Shown: piece by piece, positions 35,401-50,400 of the stretch | How positions within the stretch are numbered: the stretch's first letter is position 1 | How the letters are laid out: every line of letters begins with the position of its first letter | DNA from: Paragonimus skrjabini miyazakii | Lineage: Eukaryota; Platyhelminthes; Trematoda; Plagiorchiida; Troglotrematidae | DNA: 64,000 nucleotides | NCBI GenBank assembly: GCA_014338405.1 | Contig: JTDE01003242.1 | Location: forward strand, 11,876 to 75,875 | Direction: 5' to 3' | Translations under genes and position numbers: made by a program | Notes under the pieces: model-generated | Databases searched by the model: none | What the model saw: only the letters and a program-made list of their open reading frames with translations | What the model was told of the DNA's origin: nothing

Positions 35401-38400
35401 GCCATCTCATTTATCGTCTCAGGCCACCGACTCTGTGAGTCACGAGGGCTCCAGCCTGGGAGACGAACCCGATCTACAGTGCCCAATCCCTTCGTGAACG
35501 ATTTCATTTGTCTACGCCAGATCATCATCTGTCCACCTTGCACTTTGCGCCAATCGGCCGCAACGTCGTCAAAGTGTGCTCGGTGTGGCAGACGATTATC
35601 TGGCATCCTTAATACATGACCTGACCATCAACGTCTGTGCGAATGTAGTGACTGAACGAAAGAACTCGTTTGACAATCAATGTCAAACCCCCGCATCCCA
35701 ACTTCCTCGTCTCTTCCCTGGCACCACCCTACACGAACGATCGAACGCAGACATCGGTGGTCCAATACCTGAAGACGGTTCAGGTCTTCTACTCCGAGGG
35801 GCCATGTTTCGTTGCCGTAAAGTAATACAGCCCTCACTGTTGTCTGATATGCACGACCCTTAAGCTTCAGAGAAATACCTCCCTGTCGTCATAGGTGTCT
35901 CAGATTGCCTCATTCTACTCAAGCTAGATAATCGTACGACATCCTGAACTAACTGGGACCTGTAGCTGGTCGTTTCGATTCGCAATGTATGATGACAACA
36001 CTTGGTATGCTTGTAGGTTTGTCTAGTCCCTGTTTGCCTTATCTGTATGATGTATATAACTGGCATGTTTTACGTTTGCTACTGATAAGAATATAAGAAA
36101 TGTTAACATACCTCAATATGTCTTCTTTCTACTCTGATGAAGTGGTTGAAGGAAACTCAGTGTTTCAAATGTTTATCATTAATATTGAGCTTTCCACGAT
36201 GAGAAATGCCTACCAATCATTGCTGGTTAGGGCCTTTGTTGATTTTCACTGACTGTAGATCACGATTATTGTCGCAAAAAAAATAAAACTGGTCAACTCT
36301 ACGTGCTCCACTTTGTCCGGTTTCTGCACTAGCACTCTGATTTTCCGAGCATGATCCTACTCAATCAGGATGTTCTCATATCTTTTGGACATCACCTCTA
36401 ATGTCAAGCTATAGTATGTGGACTCGCTTAGTGAGCCAGCCTCTATTTCAACAGATATATTCTGGGACTTTCCCATATGGACGATCGAATTTTACTATTT
36501 CAAGCCTTGCGTCATTGTTTGACTGAGTTCCTACTAGGATTTTTCACATGGTATTCATTACTGCAGCAACAACTGCTGAATTTATTCGGACTTTATAATC
36601 GCTATGGATTCACGTTGTGATGAACTCATTACGTTGAGTCTTCTTCAAAGTCTTTGCATTCCGGTCAGCATATAAAGGACTGGTCGCGAAGAATTTCCGT
36701 ATGTACAGAGCCAGTGCCAAGTCAGTTAACTACGAAATAATGTTGGTCGCATCGTCATTAGTAAAAAGCTCAACTAAATGTGCTTATTAAAGAAACTTCC
36801 GGCGTTTAAATCAAGGTGGCTAGTAAGTTTATAGACAGGTGCGTAGGCTGGACACAAGGAGTTTACGCTCGAGAACGCGACTGTCCGTCGATTATCTGCT
36901 GTCCCTAACAACTTCCTTATTTTTGCTGGCGACAGACGTAACTTGTACAATTCATTCACACGTAAAATTGGGGGGTGTTGCCTTGTATTCGGTCAATCAT
37001 CAGACGAAAATGTATTATGGTCATCGTTTCCCCTATTTTTTCATGCGTAACACAATTCGACTTGGCGACTGTTGTTAAATGTTGGTCGACACGATCTGCG
37101 GAGACATCCCGCTTCATGTTTTTTTCCCATGTGTGTGCATCCAACTCGTTTCAGACTGTTATGGTGTTGCAATTCATCCATGGTAATGTGAGAACATGTG
37201 CTGTGTGTGAAACGCATATTCTCATTGGAACCGACATATCTCAGTGGTGACGACATCGACTACCATTCATGAGCTCGATTTCGAGTGTCAATCCCGCCGA
37301 TTGTTCTTGTTTGTTATTGAAGGGTCTGAATGTACCCGTCCAATATGCGATCCAGTATATCACATGACAGCAGACAAGTTGTAGTGTAAAATCTGGAAAT
37401 ATGCACTTGCTCTATTCAACTGCCAACACAAGCAAGAAAATCCGTATATCTGTTGAGATAGCACCAAATACCTAACCCGAATTAATCTGTACATCCTGCG
37501 AGATACATTTGCAGTCCCGAGCCGGAAAAAAAACGCTCTTCATCTTGAAAAGCAATTTATATAAATTAAACATCATCCACAATTGATCGCAGCTATCGCA
37601 TTCCCATAGACTTTCCAATCGGCCTCTTCCGAAAAGAAGTACTAAACTCGAATTTCGTCCTTGTTAGACCTCGTCAGTAGTACATTCCCTTGCCACGACC
37701 GGGACTAGAACTCCGACAGTTACTGTTTCCTCTCGAGGCGATCGGGCAATCAGAACATTACTCACAAACAGATGTTGTTAAACGTTCACATATGATGGTT
37801 CAGTCGTGCCTAATGACGCAGTGGTGAACATGGTTGCCTTATTAAGACGTGGTCGGAGTTCTAATCCCGGTCGTGGCAAGAATATGCACTACTGATGAGC
37901 TCTAACAAGAACGAAACTCGAGTCTAATACCTCTTTTCGAAAGGGACCGACTGGAAAATCTATGAGAATGCGATAGCTGCGATCAATTGTGGGTGATGTT
38001 CAACCTGTATCAAAACCAAAATCTCCTAGTACTCATCATTAAGTACAATTTAGTTTGAGACTAATTGCAAGTTCGACTGTATCGTTCGTTTGTGCTTGTC
38101 TCACAACGAATGCACCAACCCATCAACAGGATTGAAGTGGAAATGACAATAACTGTCCACGGCTAATTGCACAGTCCACATCTCGGCAATGGCATTATGT
38201 TGAGGGTTCCGGCTAAACAGCACCATTAAAAAGATATTCTCCAACTCGAGTACAATATAAAGTAAGTCTTCCAGTTGGTGGCCTTAGATTACAGAATTGT
38301 CCACTAGACTGTAGACTGCAATCTACAAACTAATTATTTTTCAAAATACGAAGGTCATAGTTTATCTGCATACCAAGTGAAAAGTCAATGCAATGTTGTG

Positions 38401-41400
38401 AGGTTCACGCTATCTGCACGATGTGCTATGGCGTGTGTTTGCGACTATGCATACCAGGGTGCTTCTGCGAGGCTTCCCTTACAAAAAACCAATGGATTTA
38501 TATTTGTGGTTCAATGACCAACTAATACTCTTTTTTTTTTACTTCTGAGGCAGTTGCACTAATGAGGTCACGAATGATACAAGTATTCTAACTGGCTAGT
38601 GACTCTTCATTGCTAGGTGCGCTTCTGTCCATATGCATGAGTTCTTCTGGTGTCATGACGTTGTCTAATTGGACTCTACTACCATTTCCATCAGTTATTT
38701 TTGCCCGAACGGAAACTCCACAGAGTACGAAGAATTTCACTACAACCGAAGGTTTGAACGCATTCACGATCAGAGCCGGACTAATTTGCTAATGCGGTTA
38801 GCAAAATATTTTCCTCATATTTGTGCTAATTACCATAAAACACATTTAAGAATATGCTTACGGCGCTTTATCCAAACCGGTAATCAGTTATGAACAACAC
38901 CCAATCGGCTCACCCATAGTTTGACGCTATCGCCTTTACTACCGTCGTAACGCGTACGGTCATTCAGCCGGCCCGTTCACGCTACACATGAACAGCATTA
39001 GTGCGACGAAAACGGTTCTACCCTATGTTCAAAAGTGACCCATCTTCTGTAGCGTATCTGATATAAAACGTTCATGTTAAGTGAGATTTTATTTCGCATA
39101 AAAGACCTGACTGACAACGCGATCAAGGAAGTTGACTTGCATATGTTTCTGCTGACTTGTTTACTATGCTATTCACTTTCGATTTATTCAGCCATCCACA
39201 TTCAGTATCACTGGTTGGTATCTCAGCCAGTTTTAGCATAAAAAAACTGAATATGTGTGGAAGTTGAATTTAATAAGAACTGACGGAAGATGAGTTAGAC
39301 CGGCTGTTTTCAAACAGGTGTCTCTATCCAGGTCTCGTTGAGGATATATAAGTAAACTTAGTGAAATCTGAATTGTGAAGACCAGTTGTGTCACGGAATT
39401 TCAGACGTCAATTTCAATAATTCGTAAAGCAATCGAAAATATTAGTATTTGTCAGTTGCTTGTGGAACATTTTAGTACGACGTGACAGATACTTCAAAGA
39501 TTCATTCAAGCTTTGAAATGTTTTTAAAGGGGTAACGTTGTTTTCAAGACTTGATTGCACGTGATTTCAATCAAAAGACTGCTGATTTAAATCTAATAAA
39601 TAAGACGTGTGAGTATTCTGATAGATTTCGTTAACTTTTAAAGTATCCCGGTTTGAAAACTGCCAACTTTGACTGGATTGGAACCAGGATAGATGAGTAT
39701 CGTATTCCTTTGTGCAGCATGTGTTTACGAGCTGATTTAAAATTGTGAACGGATACTTGGAACGCCTGCCTCCTTCCGTTGTATAGAATGCATCAAGTAA
39801 CTTAAGGTAGAACCTCTCGAATGGCTATATTAGAAGCTATCGACGGTACTACTGTTAGCAGACTAAATCGTAACTCGCCATTGATCATCATCATCATAGA
39901 CAGCAATACATCATTGGTTCACACTGATGCTTAACTGCCACACAACCACGAAGAAGAAGAAAGGGGAAAGGAAGGGGACCTAACCACTAAAAAATAGCTA
40001 CGTCTACATTCAAACATACATCAAGGCGCTTGACTGTGTCAATCAGGATTCGAAAAGGATTATCTGTTATTTCTTTAACCAGTTCGCATCCGTCTCATTC
40101 CAGCATATGCTGGATTATCTTCACTTGATAACTGTACAAATTACACGTTCCCACGTATCATTAATTCACCTTGGTTGCATCGAAAGTTGTCCCTGGGCCC
40201 AACGTTTGTCTTCATCTCTTTTGAACTCGTGCTCATCGTCAATTCGCGTGCTACCTGACCGTACTTACTCGTCAGAAACACTATTAAATGATTAAAGCCA
40301 CATGGTTATGATGATTTTGGAGTCGTGGTATTGGCAGATTCTAGTCTGGTTGGTTAGGAAATCTAACTTCAGTAGTCCACTCCCTGAATGGTTAGCGGAT
40401 TCCACAGAATATTACCGTGGAAAGGTGGCTAATCAAGTTCGAGTGTGAACATTCCGGTGCAGCTGTGTAGCGATTTACCATTCTTGTTGGAGGTAGAATT
40501 TTAGCCCACTACTCTTAGCTGGTTCTGTGTCCACTCACAGATACATTCAGTCAGATTAATATCTGGCGAATGTGCTGTTCATAATACCTCCTCTAATATC
40601 TGCAAATCTTACTGTCTTCATTCCATGTTTAACTATGTCCACCGTTATTCGGAATGGAATATGTGAACTTTCTTCAGATATTCATTTATCGATGTTTGCT
40701 TTTAACCACACGCATCGGGCGGCGCCAACAGATAAGTAACGATTAGGCTAGGAAACAGATATCTACTATTGCGAATCAGGCTACTTTACTCTCTCGGTTT
40801 TTATGAATTCATGGATCTAGGTGGGTGGCAATGTACTGTGCATGACAATATACCGTTTGCCATGCTACAACTTACTGCAGGTGGATACTTATTTATTTGG
40901 TCTAGAGAAGTGATATACATTTACTGGTGGGTTAGATATCGTAAATTACTCTTGTCTTCAAACCTAGAGTTGTTAGGATGATAATCGAATACAGTGGTGT
41001 TAATCATGGTGTTGTTTACCTGCCCTGTTCTCGAATCGTGGATGTTTAATGAAATGGGAGAGTGAACGCTTCAAGGAATCCAGCCGTGTCCTAAATATCG
41101 TTGTACATTCACAACTTGGTTGTTTGCATACAAGATTAGAGGAACCCCTGATGGTAAGTGCTTCAATCTAGCCACAAAACGTTTCGTTCAGTAGATCTCA
41201 CAACTTTCTTCTTTTGTCCGTCAACTGGAATGGGTTTTTTTTATTTCAAGTGTTTGCATTATACTTAGTTGGTATGCACTGGTATATTACTGTCAATTAT
41301 GTTACTTATTGCCTTAGAAATGTGATGTGATCGAGATTTATTAAAGTCCGCCACATTCACCTGCGACCACTTCGTTTGTGTTTTTCAGAAGTTCCCACTA

Positions 41401-44400
41401 CTCCAACCAGTGTTCAAGAGATCGTAGAAAAAGCGTCACCTAGCTCTCGTATCCACCGTTTTCTGTTCATCTGTCAGTATGCAAACTTGGTATATGCGCC
41501 ATGGGTTAAGAAGCGCCAAATCTATTAGATCAAGGCGTCACAATATAGGATGCTGTGAATCAGCCCACTCATAAACAAACAAAATCTGTCATAAATAATA
41601 CAAAGCTAGCATCCTCATTGGATTTCTTAACTCTGACTGATCCTTGTCAAAAATGACTTCAGACGTATGTGCTTTCATTCTCTTATTCTTCTCGGGAGCA
41701 CGTGCCCACAAGTTACCGAGCTGTTGTTTGCCCATTATCATCACGATGTCAAGCGTGTCTTGTTGTCCAGATACCTGCATTGACTCCTTAGCAGTAGGAA
41801 ATGCCACAATAGATAGTCCACACCAACCGACGACGCGTAGAATCTTCATCTGTCAAGCGTATATACAGACAGGAACTCATGTGAGAATAAATTTGACACA
41901 ACTGTTGTGCATATGAGCTTTCTTTGTGTACTAGGCCATGTGATCGGATAAAGTTATTGTGACTGAATTTCCGTTTAGTGGAGAATGTTGAGAACGCTTG
42001 GAACAGTGCGTCCACTCCCAGGTATGCATACTTTTTCAATGATGTAAACAGATGAACTACTACACAGTACTTGTTCACAGGTTTTATTTCAAAGGTTTTT
42101 GTTTATGCTTCGCGTAGCAGAGTCCGTTTCGACTGAGTCATACACACTTGCTGAAGTGTTTTCAGTGTAAACTGGTCGCGTTACCCTGATCTGGAAGACA
42201 AGTGTCTGTGTTGTTTTTTCCGCTTGTTCGTATGATTGTCTGTATGATGTTGCACGTGTGCATTCTGCAGATGATTCATAATAACTCGTCTCGTCATGGC
42301 TTAAAGTTTATGGACTTTAAAAAGTCTTCGTACATGATGTGATTCATGACTGTATCATCCGTTTCAGGTTGGTACATGTTCTTTTGGTGGTCTTCCTGTT
42401 GTTTCAAACTGCTCGTTCTCTTGACTTAAAACTGAAACGGGATCGATTTCAGCTATCGCCTTCGGAGCTTTCATATGAAGTCGGACGACTAAATTAGGGG
42501 GTTCGTTTGGACAGATCCGTCTGTATTTAACTAACTGGCTGGTTTTATTAACTTATCCACTAAGCTGTAGGAGAGAACTGTTAAAAACATTCGTACGAAT
42601 TTCACGATTAGCTACCTCGAAATTGTTTCAGGGTCATAAGCATGTTCGCCACCATGGTACTTTATGTGTTAACCACTTCATCATTGCAGTTGTTTACTAG
42701 TAAATATTTTTACTATGAACTCGTTTATTTTCTAGTCTTAGACTCGAACGTAACAAGCGTTTTTAAGGGGCCACATGCTAGTTAATCAGATGCGGCCAAT
42801 GATACGTGCTGTAATAAGAGCAATGATACAATGACCAACAGGAAGAAGTGTACGAATCCAATTGAGCATATCCAACTAGCCATATATGGTGATCGGGTCG
42901 GATCGCAATCTGATTCGTCCACTTTATAAATGATCGTATTTTTCAGTCGCAGGTGTGTTCAGTGACTCACTGTTGTAATTCCATAACAACGAGGCTGGAC
43001 CTCGACTTGGTGTGACGTCTCGCAGATCTAGAAAACCGATTGGGCTAAACTAGACGGTGTGGTGATCACACAGCCAGAGTCGCTCATGTCAGATAAGCAA
43101 ACAGGTAGAGGTCTGACAAACCACTGGGGGTTGGAAGAAGGCTAGCATCTTTCACCACAAAAAGTATGGGTTCCACTACACTACCGCCCATCCACTGCCT
43201 TGCGGTACAGGCTTTTGAGCTAAAGGCTTTCGTTAAAAGCCCTATCTAAGTCTCGGTGTTATGAAATTATCTCAGCTACCTGTCCACATTCACGATATCA
43301 TAAATTCTAAACCATAACTACCGTCTTGCATTATAAACTGGTTCACTCTATCTACTGCATATAACAGGATGCACAGGCGAAAACACTGCCGCTGACCCCT
43401 CTCCCACTGTCCTATCAAATTTAGCTTTTAAGCCACTCTTGACCTACAGGTTCCACAACAGATACAACTAATCATCGTAACACTGTGTCGGTAAGTCCCA
43501 TCTCATATCATTCAGCCTCAGGACTCCTTCGTCCCCTGTAAAAGCTTAGAATGTCAATTACTATGAGTGTTCTCAATATTCGCATTCTATAATGGACAGA
43601 TCAGCAGGCTGCTCCCTCGCGAACAGCATACTCGTTGAATGTCGATTTCTACTACATTTCGGAAACTATAATCCAGGACAGTGGTCAACGTTTCAAACTG
43701 AAAAAACCCACTCTGTCAACTCGATACTAGTTGCACATTTTGGGTGATCCCACGACCGTTGCCACCGGTCAGGCTGAAGTAACTACAATCCTCAGCACGA
43801 TGGCCGAAGCCGCACTGATAAAAAGGATTCCACGCTGTCTGCCTGTCAGGTTCTAGTAAACCCGCTTCGAGACGTCAAACCTATTTATGCTCTAGCTAAC
43901 TGTAGTGACATCGGTGTGAAGCACGTCATTTACTCGGATCTGACCGCTCTCCTTCGGTCGACACGTGACTGTTATAATCATTCTGGCCGGAGATATAAAC
44001 GCCCAGGTTGGCCGCCTTGGTGAGGCTGAGCCTAGTTTAGGTGGCAAGTTTGGGATAGCAACACATCGCTCGGATAATGGTGGGCGACTGCTGCAACTGT
44101 ATGCTGAACATAAGCTATCTTTAACCAGTACTAATGTAAACATCATACGCGTCATTGTTACACTTGGAGCCCTCCTTCCATGAATCCAGCTTAATGTCAG
44201 ATGGACCAAACAGATGTTAGTCATAGGTGGCGGGATTCCGTTCGAGACTGTTGTTCCTATAGGATCACACACTTTCGTTCAGATCATCTGTTGGTACGTT
44301 GCAGTGTTGTTCTTACTTTTGCCGGGCGACGACCCCACCGACAGTAACGGCTGACCGTTGAGAAACTGGCCATACCGTCGGTAAAGCCTAAGTACCGAAT

Positions 44401-47400
44401 CAGCCTAGAACACAGGCTTAGAAATTCTCACCGCGAACATCCTATTAGCTGCTGAATTCAGATCTCACAGGCCATTCACTTAACAGGTACTGTAGTATGT
44501 GATACGGTAGTTTATTGGTTGAACAAACACTGTATTTCAGAGAAACTCCTGGAGTTGTTAGATGCCAGACGCGACATTTCTTCTGACAATGCATACAGCA
44601 AGTTTAGGAGAGATATGCGTAGGAAGCTGAGGAGTAGTTTGATAGCCGATCGTGAGGCTTGGCTAACGGAGAAACTTACGCGGATGGAAACTGCTTTAGC
44701 ATCAGAGAACACTAACGGATTCTTCAAGTTTATCCATTATACTGGTCCAAGTCCTCCGTCTGTCAACGAGTCTTCCGATGAGGCAGATGGCATATTCATC
44801 CATAATAAGTCCGAAAGTTTAGAACGCTGTGAGGATCAATTTAGCTGGCCTCCTTATGCCACTGTGTTATCACCACAGACTTGCCACGTAGCATCCTGAT
44901 CAGTAGATTTGGAACTAACCACTAAAACTGAGGTCTGCAATTTCATTTTGACTCTCGAACGTAATGGGGCTGCTGACCCAGATGGTCTCATGCCGACACT
45001 TGTCAAAGTAGGTTGGGAGGCGTTAGTTTAGGCCTTGACGTAGTTGTTTCAACTTATACAGACGACGGAGAAGATTCTTCGGTGCTGGGTACACTCGATA
45101 ACAGTTCGCATATTCAAGAAAGGAGTCGGGTGCCTGCGAAAACCATGTGGAAATTAGTTTGACCCCAGTCATTGGTAGAGTTATGACGTCTACTATACTT
45201 CTTCGACTCACTGTAGACAGCAGGGAAGACCGGGTGGAGTCTAAGTACCGGACGAAGATGTTTTGATCAAATGTTTACTTTTCACCCAATTCTGAAGCGA
45301 CATCATACGTACCATCGGCCAACAATTACCGTATTTCTCAACCATAGATGTGACTTCGATTCGATTCAGTGGATCGATGTACAGTTTTGGCGTCGCTCGA
45401 GAACAGGGGTGTACCAACCAAACATGTGACCATACTGTGAGCTCAGGTTAGAGTTTACGGTGAACCATCGGACAGTTTCAGCAACAGAAGCGGCGTACGT
45501 AAATGCTGCCCACGTTCACCATTTCTGCTTAATTTCGTCACAGACGAAATATTGGAGGATTCTCTGCGGCACTCACAGAATAATGCACACTACAAAGTGT
45601 TGTTTGCTAAGTTACAAGCAGCACAGCCTATACTAGACGCAACTGCGCACTCTCCGGAGCAAAGTGCTTCTGCAGGACTGTTGTCATTACGTAGGTTTGA
45701 TGTTAGGTGGTGAGGTTACGGAGGTCGATGATCGGTTTGTTTGGGAGGTTGCATCATTGATGATGGAGGCATAGGAAATTAAATAAAAGTTCGTATCTCC
45801 AAAGCTAGTGTGGTATTTGCTAATCTAGATTAGCTCTGGCAACAGAAAGGTATCTTTCTGACGCTTATGAGTCGCGTGTATTAGACGACTGTGAGTGTTA
45901 TGTTAGGACACGGCTCCGAACCTCGATTGCTCAGAGTAGAAGACGTTAATCGTCTTCGATTGTTTGATCATCGGTATCTCTGTTCGATCGCATGTATTGG
46001 GTAGCACCAACGTGTAGACGACGAAGAGGTATGGTAGTGATTGTCGAGCGAGTTATTTTTTGCCCTCCTTCAGTTTGCACAGACTTGGATGGTTAGGCCA
46101 TGCACTAAGGATGCCAGCCGGTCGTCTGCCACACCGAGTACTCTTTGGGGACGTTGTGGCAGACTGGCGTAAGGTGAACAGATGATGAATTGGCATGAAG
46201 AAATGAAGTGGTTCACCAGGGGTTCAGTTCCCGTGTCGGGGACCTGGCGATTCACTTAGTCGGTGGTTAGAGACTTCAGGTGGGATAGCGGCTAATCGAG
46301 CTTAGTGATCGTAAATGTTGTCGTTAGTTGACCGAGTTGTCTGTGAATTGAGTGCACTTATTGACGCAGGTTAGTGAAAGCTATGAGGTGGCTGTTTTGT
46401 GGATGATGTCTTGCTTTCACGCATGACTTGTTTGGTTGTTTGCAAGTTGTAGACAGCTTGATTTTAGGCGAATATAGTGACTGCCATTTTTAATAGTTAG
46501 CTCCCTTTCTTTCCCCTTCTTTTATCTTGTCTGTTCTTTTACAGGGGTTTACTTTGGTCCATAGCTGTGTAGCAGTTGTTCCTCAATGAGAACCACTGAT
46601 TTATTGTTGTCCGTGATTGTAATGTTATTATGAACAGTTTCATAATTGCTGTTTCAATAATTTCAAATCAGACCAGTCGATGTACTATTACTAGCTACTT
46701 ATCCTTCAATGATACTGGACTTCACTTGTCCTGTCTTTGCGCAATATATCCGGAACTATTTTTAACATGCCGATACCCTCACACTACAGACACTACGCAC
46801 GAAAGATTTTCGATGTAACAGTCGCATTCTCGCCACAGCCATTTCGTGTCAGTGGATCGTCCTCTCTAATGTCGTATGTCGGGGCAGCTCCATCGGCTAG
46901 CTTGTTGGCAACCGTTGTCTTCTGTCTGTCTTCCTAACCTATTAGTCACTGACGTTGTTGTTGTTTCGTTGATTGTGAACACATCAATCCAAAGACTGTT
47001 TATATGATGTTCTGATTTGTTCTCTTTGTTACAGGCTATCGGAGGTAACTCCTTCCTGACCAGACTACGCCGTTTAGGTCGCAAATTGGTTTCCGACCTT
47101 TTGGTAAGTAAACACGGTAATGTTCTCATGAAAGGTGCTTTTACCATTAGCCTGATCACATTGGAATTCTCAAGGTTTGCATTTAACTTTCGAGCAAAAT
47201 TGCCGGTTCTGAGTAAGCCGCTGATGATACTTCGTCACAATGAGAACATTCACAGAGAATAGCAGTGTCGTTCTACGCTAACTGCTCATTTCATCAGCAT
47301 TTAAATCTGCCTTGATTGATAACTAGCTCGCGAGTTTCTGTATTAATTTGCACGATCAGTGTTGTGCGCCTTTTTGCAGTATGTCAGTTTCAAACATTTT

Positions 47401-50400
47401 TTTCAGTTTTATTCCAAATCTAGACTGTCCAACCCTTAGAAATTGACCGGATTGGCTGGTCAACTCTACTGTACGAATCTCTGGCGAAAGTCATAAAAAA
47501 GAGACTGTGCTCAGCAGTCATTCTATTGCATTTTACTCGGGTATCGATGCCGATCACCCAGACATATCGATCATCATTTTAATTGGCTTATTATTCATTT
47601 GCTTTCATTGGCAACAATGTTGTTTTTCGCCCAGATAGACTGCGACCTTATTATAATGTCTAGTTTACGAGCAGTTCCACGTTTTCTGATTGGTTTCGGG
47701 CTGTTCTCTATCAAACCCGATCGTTTGCTATTCGTCATGGCGCTCGGGTCAGAATAAATATAGTTTCGTCCAATAATTGTCCAGAGTTTCGGCTATCACG
47801 ATAAACTCGCAGGAACGATTTATCACGTAAAAATCAGTCACGGAAGTGATGAAGATGATCTGTAACAACAGCGGAAATACAGTCATGTTGGTCCACTAGA
47901 TCGAGTATGCGAATGAAAAATGGGCATTAACAGCTAAGCAAAGTGTATTTATCATCGACGACGACCAATGTGCGTCAGAAAAATTGATCATAATTGGAAA
48001 ATTCTGTGGACCAGAAATAGACCCAGATTTCCTACAACTGTATGTGTTTGATTGGTTGAAGCACAGTTAGGATCATGCACGGCCCACAAATTTATTTTGT
48101 CCTCAATGTTGCTTGCCAGTCCTGTTTTCTCTCGAACGTCTCTTTTTTCTAATCACTTCAGTTGTTTGTATACGCTGCTGTTGTTCTAAGTCCCTGTGCG
48201 CGTTGTTTAGTATGCATGTATGATACTATGCCGTTTCTAACGTTTTTTCCCTTGGTCATTTATTATATTAGCCTTAGGATTGAGAGTGATTGCCAGCGGT
48301 CCAAACACAAAATATCATGTCCACCACCTCGTATTGCTTCTAAAAAAAATTTTGTCAGACTTAGCATCAATCATGTGGTTAACCGTCATTGCTAACCAAT
48401 GGTGTGGGCTGAACTAATTTGGCCAGTCATGCCATGACCTTTCTTCTGATGCGACCCCCCATTCGCATATGCACAAGCACTCATTGCTTGCTGTCTGTTG
48501 ATCTCCACACACGTGTGCACTCACTATCAGGTGGGACGATCACTTTGCAAGGATACTTGTCAGCAGGCATACCAGTTGAATTGTAGACAGTAGGCATTAA
48601 AATGGGCATTTTACCAAAAATTGGTCAAATGGTCCCATTCAAAATTTCATACAGACGACTAAACGTCGCTTGAATTCCATTGAAAATCTTTTCTAGAATC
48701 TGGGATTTATACAAATTCGATAGTTCAAACGAAACGAATGGCATCGATGTTCGGCAGTATAAAATATATAAAGAACAAGTCACGAGCCCAGCTGGCCGAT
48801 GTCCCGTTAGGCGACGTTCCGCATCCGGCCTCCTCCAGATTGTAGCTTAATGATGAGACACGTTCTTGTAAAAAGTAACGTTAAGGATCACGTCATTTTG
48901 TTTTACTTCTTGTCTCACAACTTTCAGGTCTGCTGTTTCAATAAACTAACCACCGTTTTATTTATTTATCATTAACTTCATTTGTTAATTATGAGTTAAT
49001 GTGGTCCGCCGTCCACTCACTGGCTTGGCCTGTTAATCCTGTCCAAAAGAGCGTATCTGATCCTCAGTTTAAACGGCTTGACAAGAAAGTTAATAACATC
49101 AGTCAGTTATCCCATCGGTGCTGCGGCATGTGTGAATTAGTATGACATTCTTGTCACTCTTGACGTGTGTTGACAGGCACAAATACGAGTACAATGACGG
49201 ATTGTGGAAAATGGGCTTGTCCTCAATGAAAAACCATGTTGATTCGTGCCCGGGGAACAAAAATAGCCTCGTTTTACTAATTGCACTCGAAAACTATTAT
49301 TATTTGATTTAGTCATTTATAAATGTGTTGTTCGTCTCTCATTTATATATGTTCAATGATATCCGAATAACCACATTCTTTACTTCATCTGGATTACTTT
49401 GCAACACGTTTCTGACTTATCGGACTAGTTCATTTCTGTGCAATTTCATTGCGCTTTCTGTAGTATCATGTACACTTGTGTTATCTTTTGAAGCCCTCCC
49501 TTAATCTCCGTGTTGCATTGTTCTTATTTGTAGGCATTCGCCTACGCTTATCCAATGGCTGCTTTTCTCATGATTTCCATACCGTCCTTGCTAGCAAGCT
49601 TTGTATGCTACTTGTGTTGTTGTTTGGACGAGCGTTATGATGAACCGATGGCTGACGAATCGGTAAAGGAACTGATGAAACCGATGGATGATGCGAGTAT
49701 GACGGTGCATCGGGAGAGCACGTCATCTACTCGCCGCGGACAATCAGTGTTCTCACGAAGCACGAAACAATATTCGGAGCTTGGTAGGTGACAAAATCCG
49801 ATGTGTTCTATACATACACAATCAGCAGTAGTTTTGTTATTAAACATCGCCTTTGATAATAATAGTAATTTATGTATACAATGTAACGTGACTGTGACGC
49901 GTAGACCGCTGCAGCGAAGGAACTATGTGCTTAAAATCGAAGGGACTTTCGAGCTCCATGTTTCTAACTTATGAAGGAATTTGTCCCGCCCCTGATTGTA
50001 GTAGGCTTGACGGGTTAAGGGTCGTGCCAGGAAGGGTAACAGGCCGTTGAGACAGAGGTGTTTGTAATGTGACTTCACAGCGAATGAAAATTCGTCAATT
50101 GTGTGGCTTCAGTGACACGTGAAAATGGTTGGCGGCTGAGTGAGCCAGTAAAAACACATTCGGTAGACGAGACCACAAACAGTTACACTTTTTTTTTGTT
50201 CCACAAATTTGGATTACTTGTTTGAAAGATCAACGATAGCGAAAGCATTCATGTTGTACTTGTCTATGTCGTGAAGAAAGACAAAGAAAAATGTGGAGCT
50301 GTAGGTTGCTATGGCACGTTCCGACTATCGTAAAATATAGAAATACGTTGTCGATTGAATGCAGTTGAGTTCGGGTTCAGTGGAGAAGGTCGTCAAGTTT

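Noticed and set aside
48755..48840. TATA box followed by a GC-rich segment as a small RNA or promoter
   Set aside because: No terminator, conserved RNA motif or reading frame could be tied to it.
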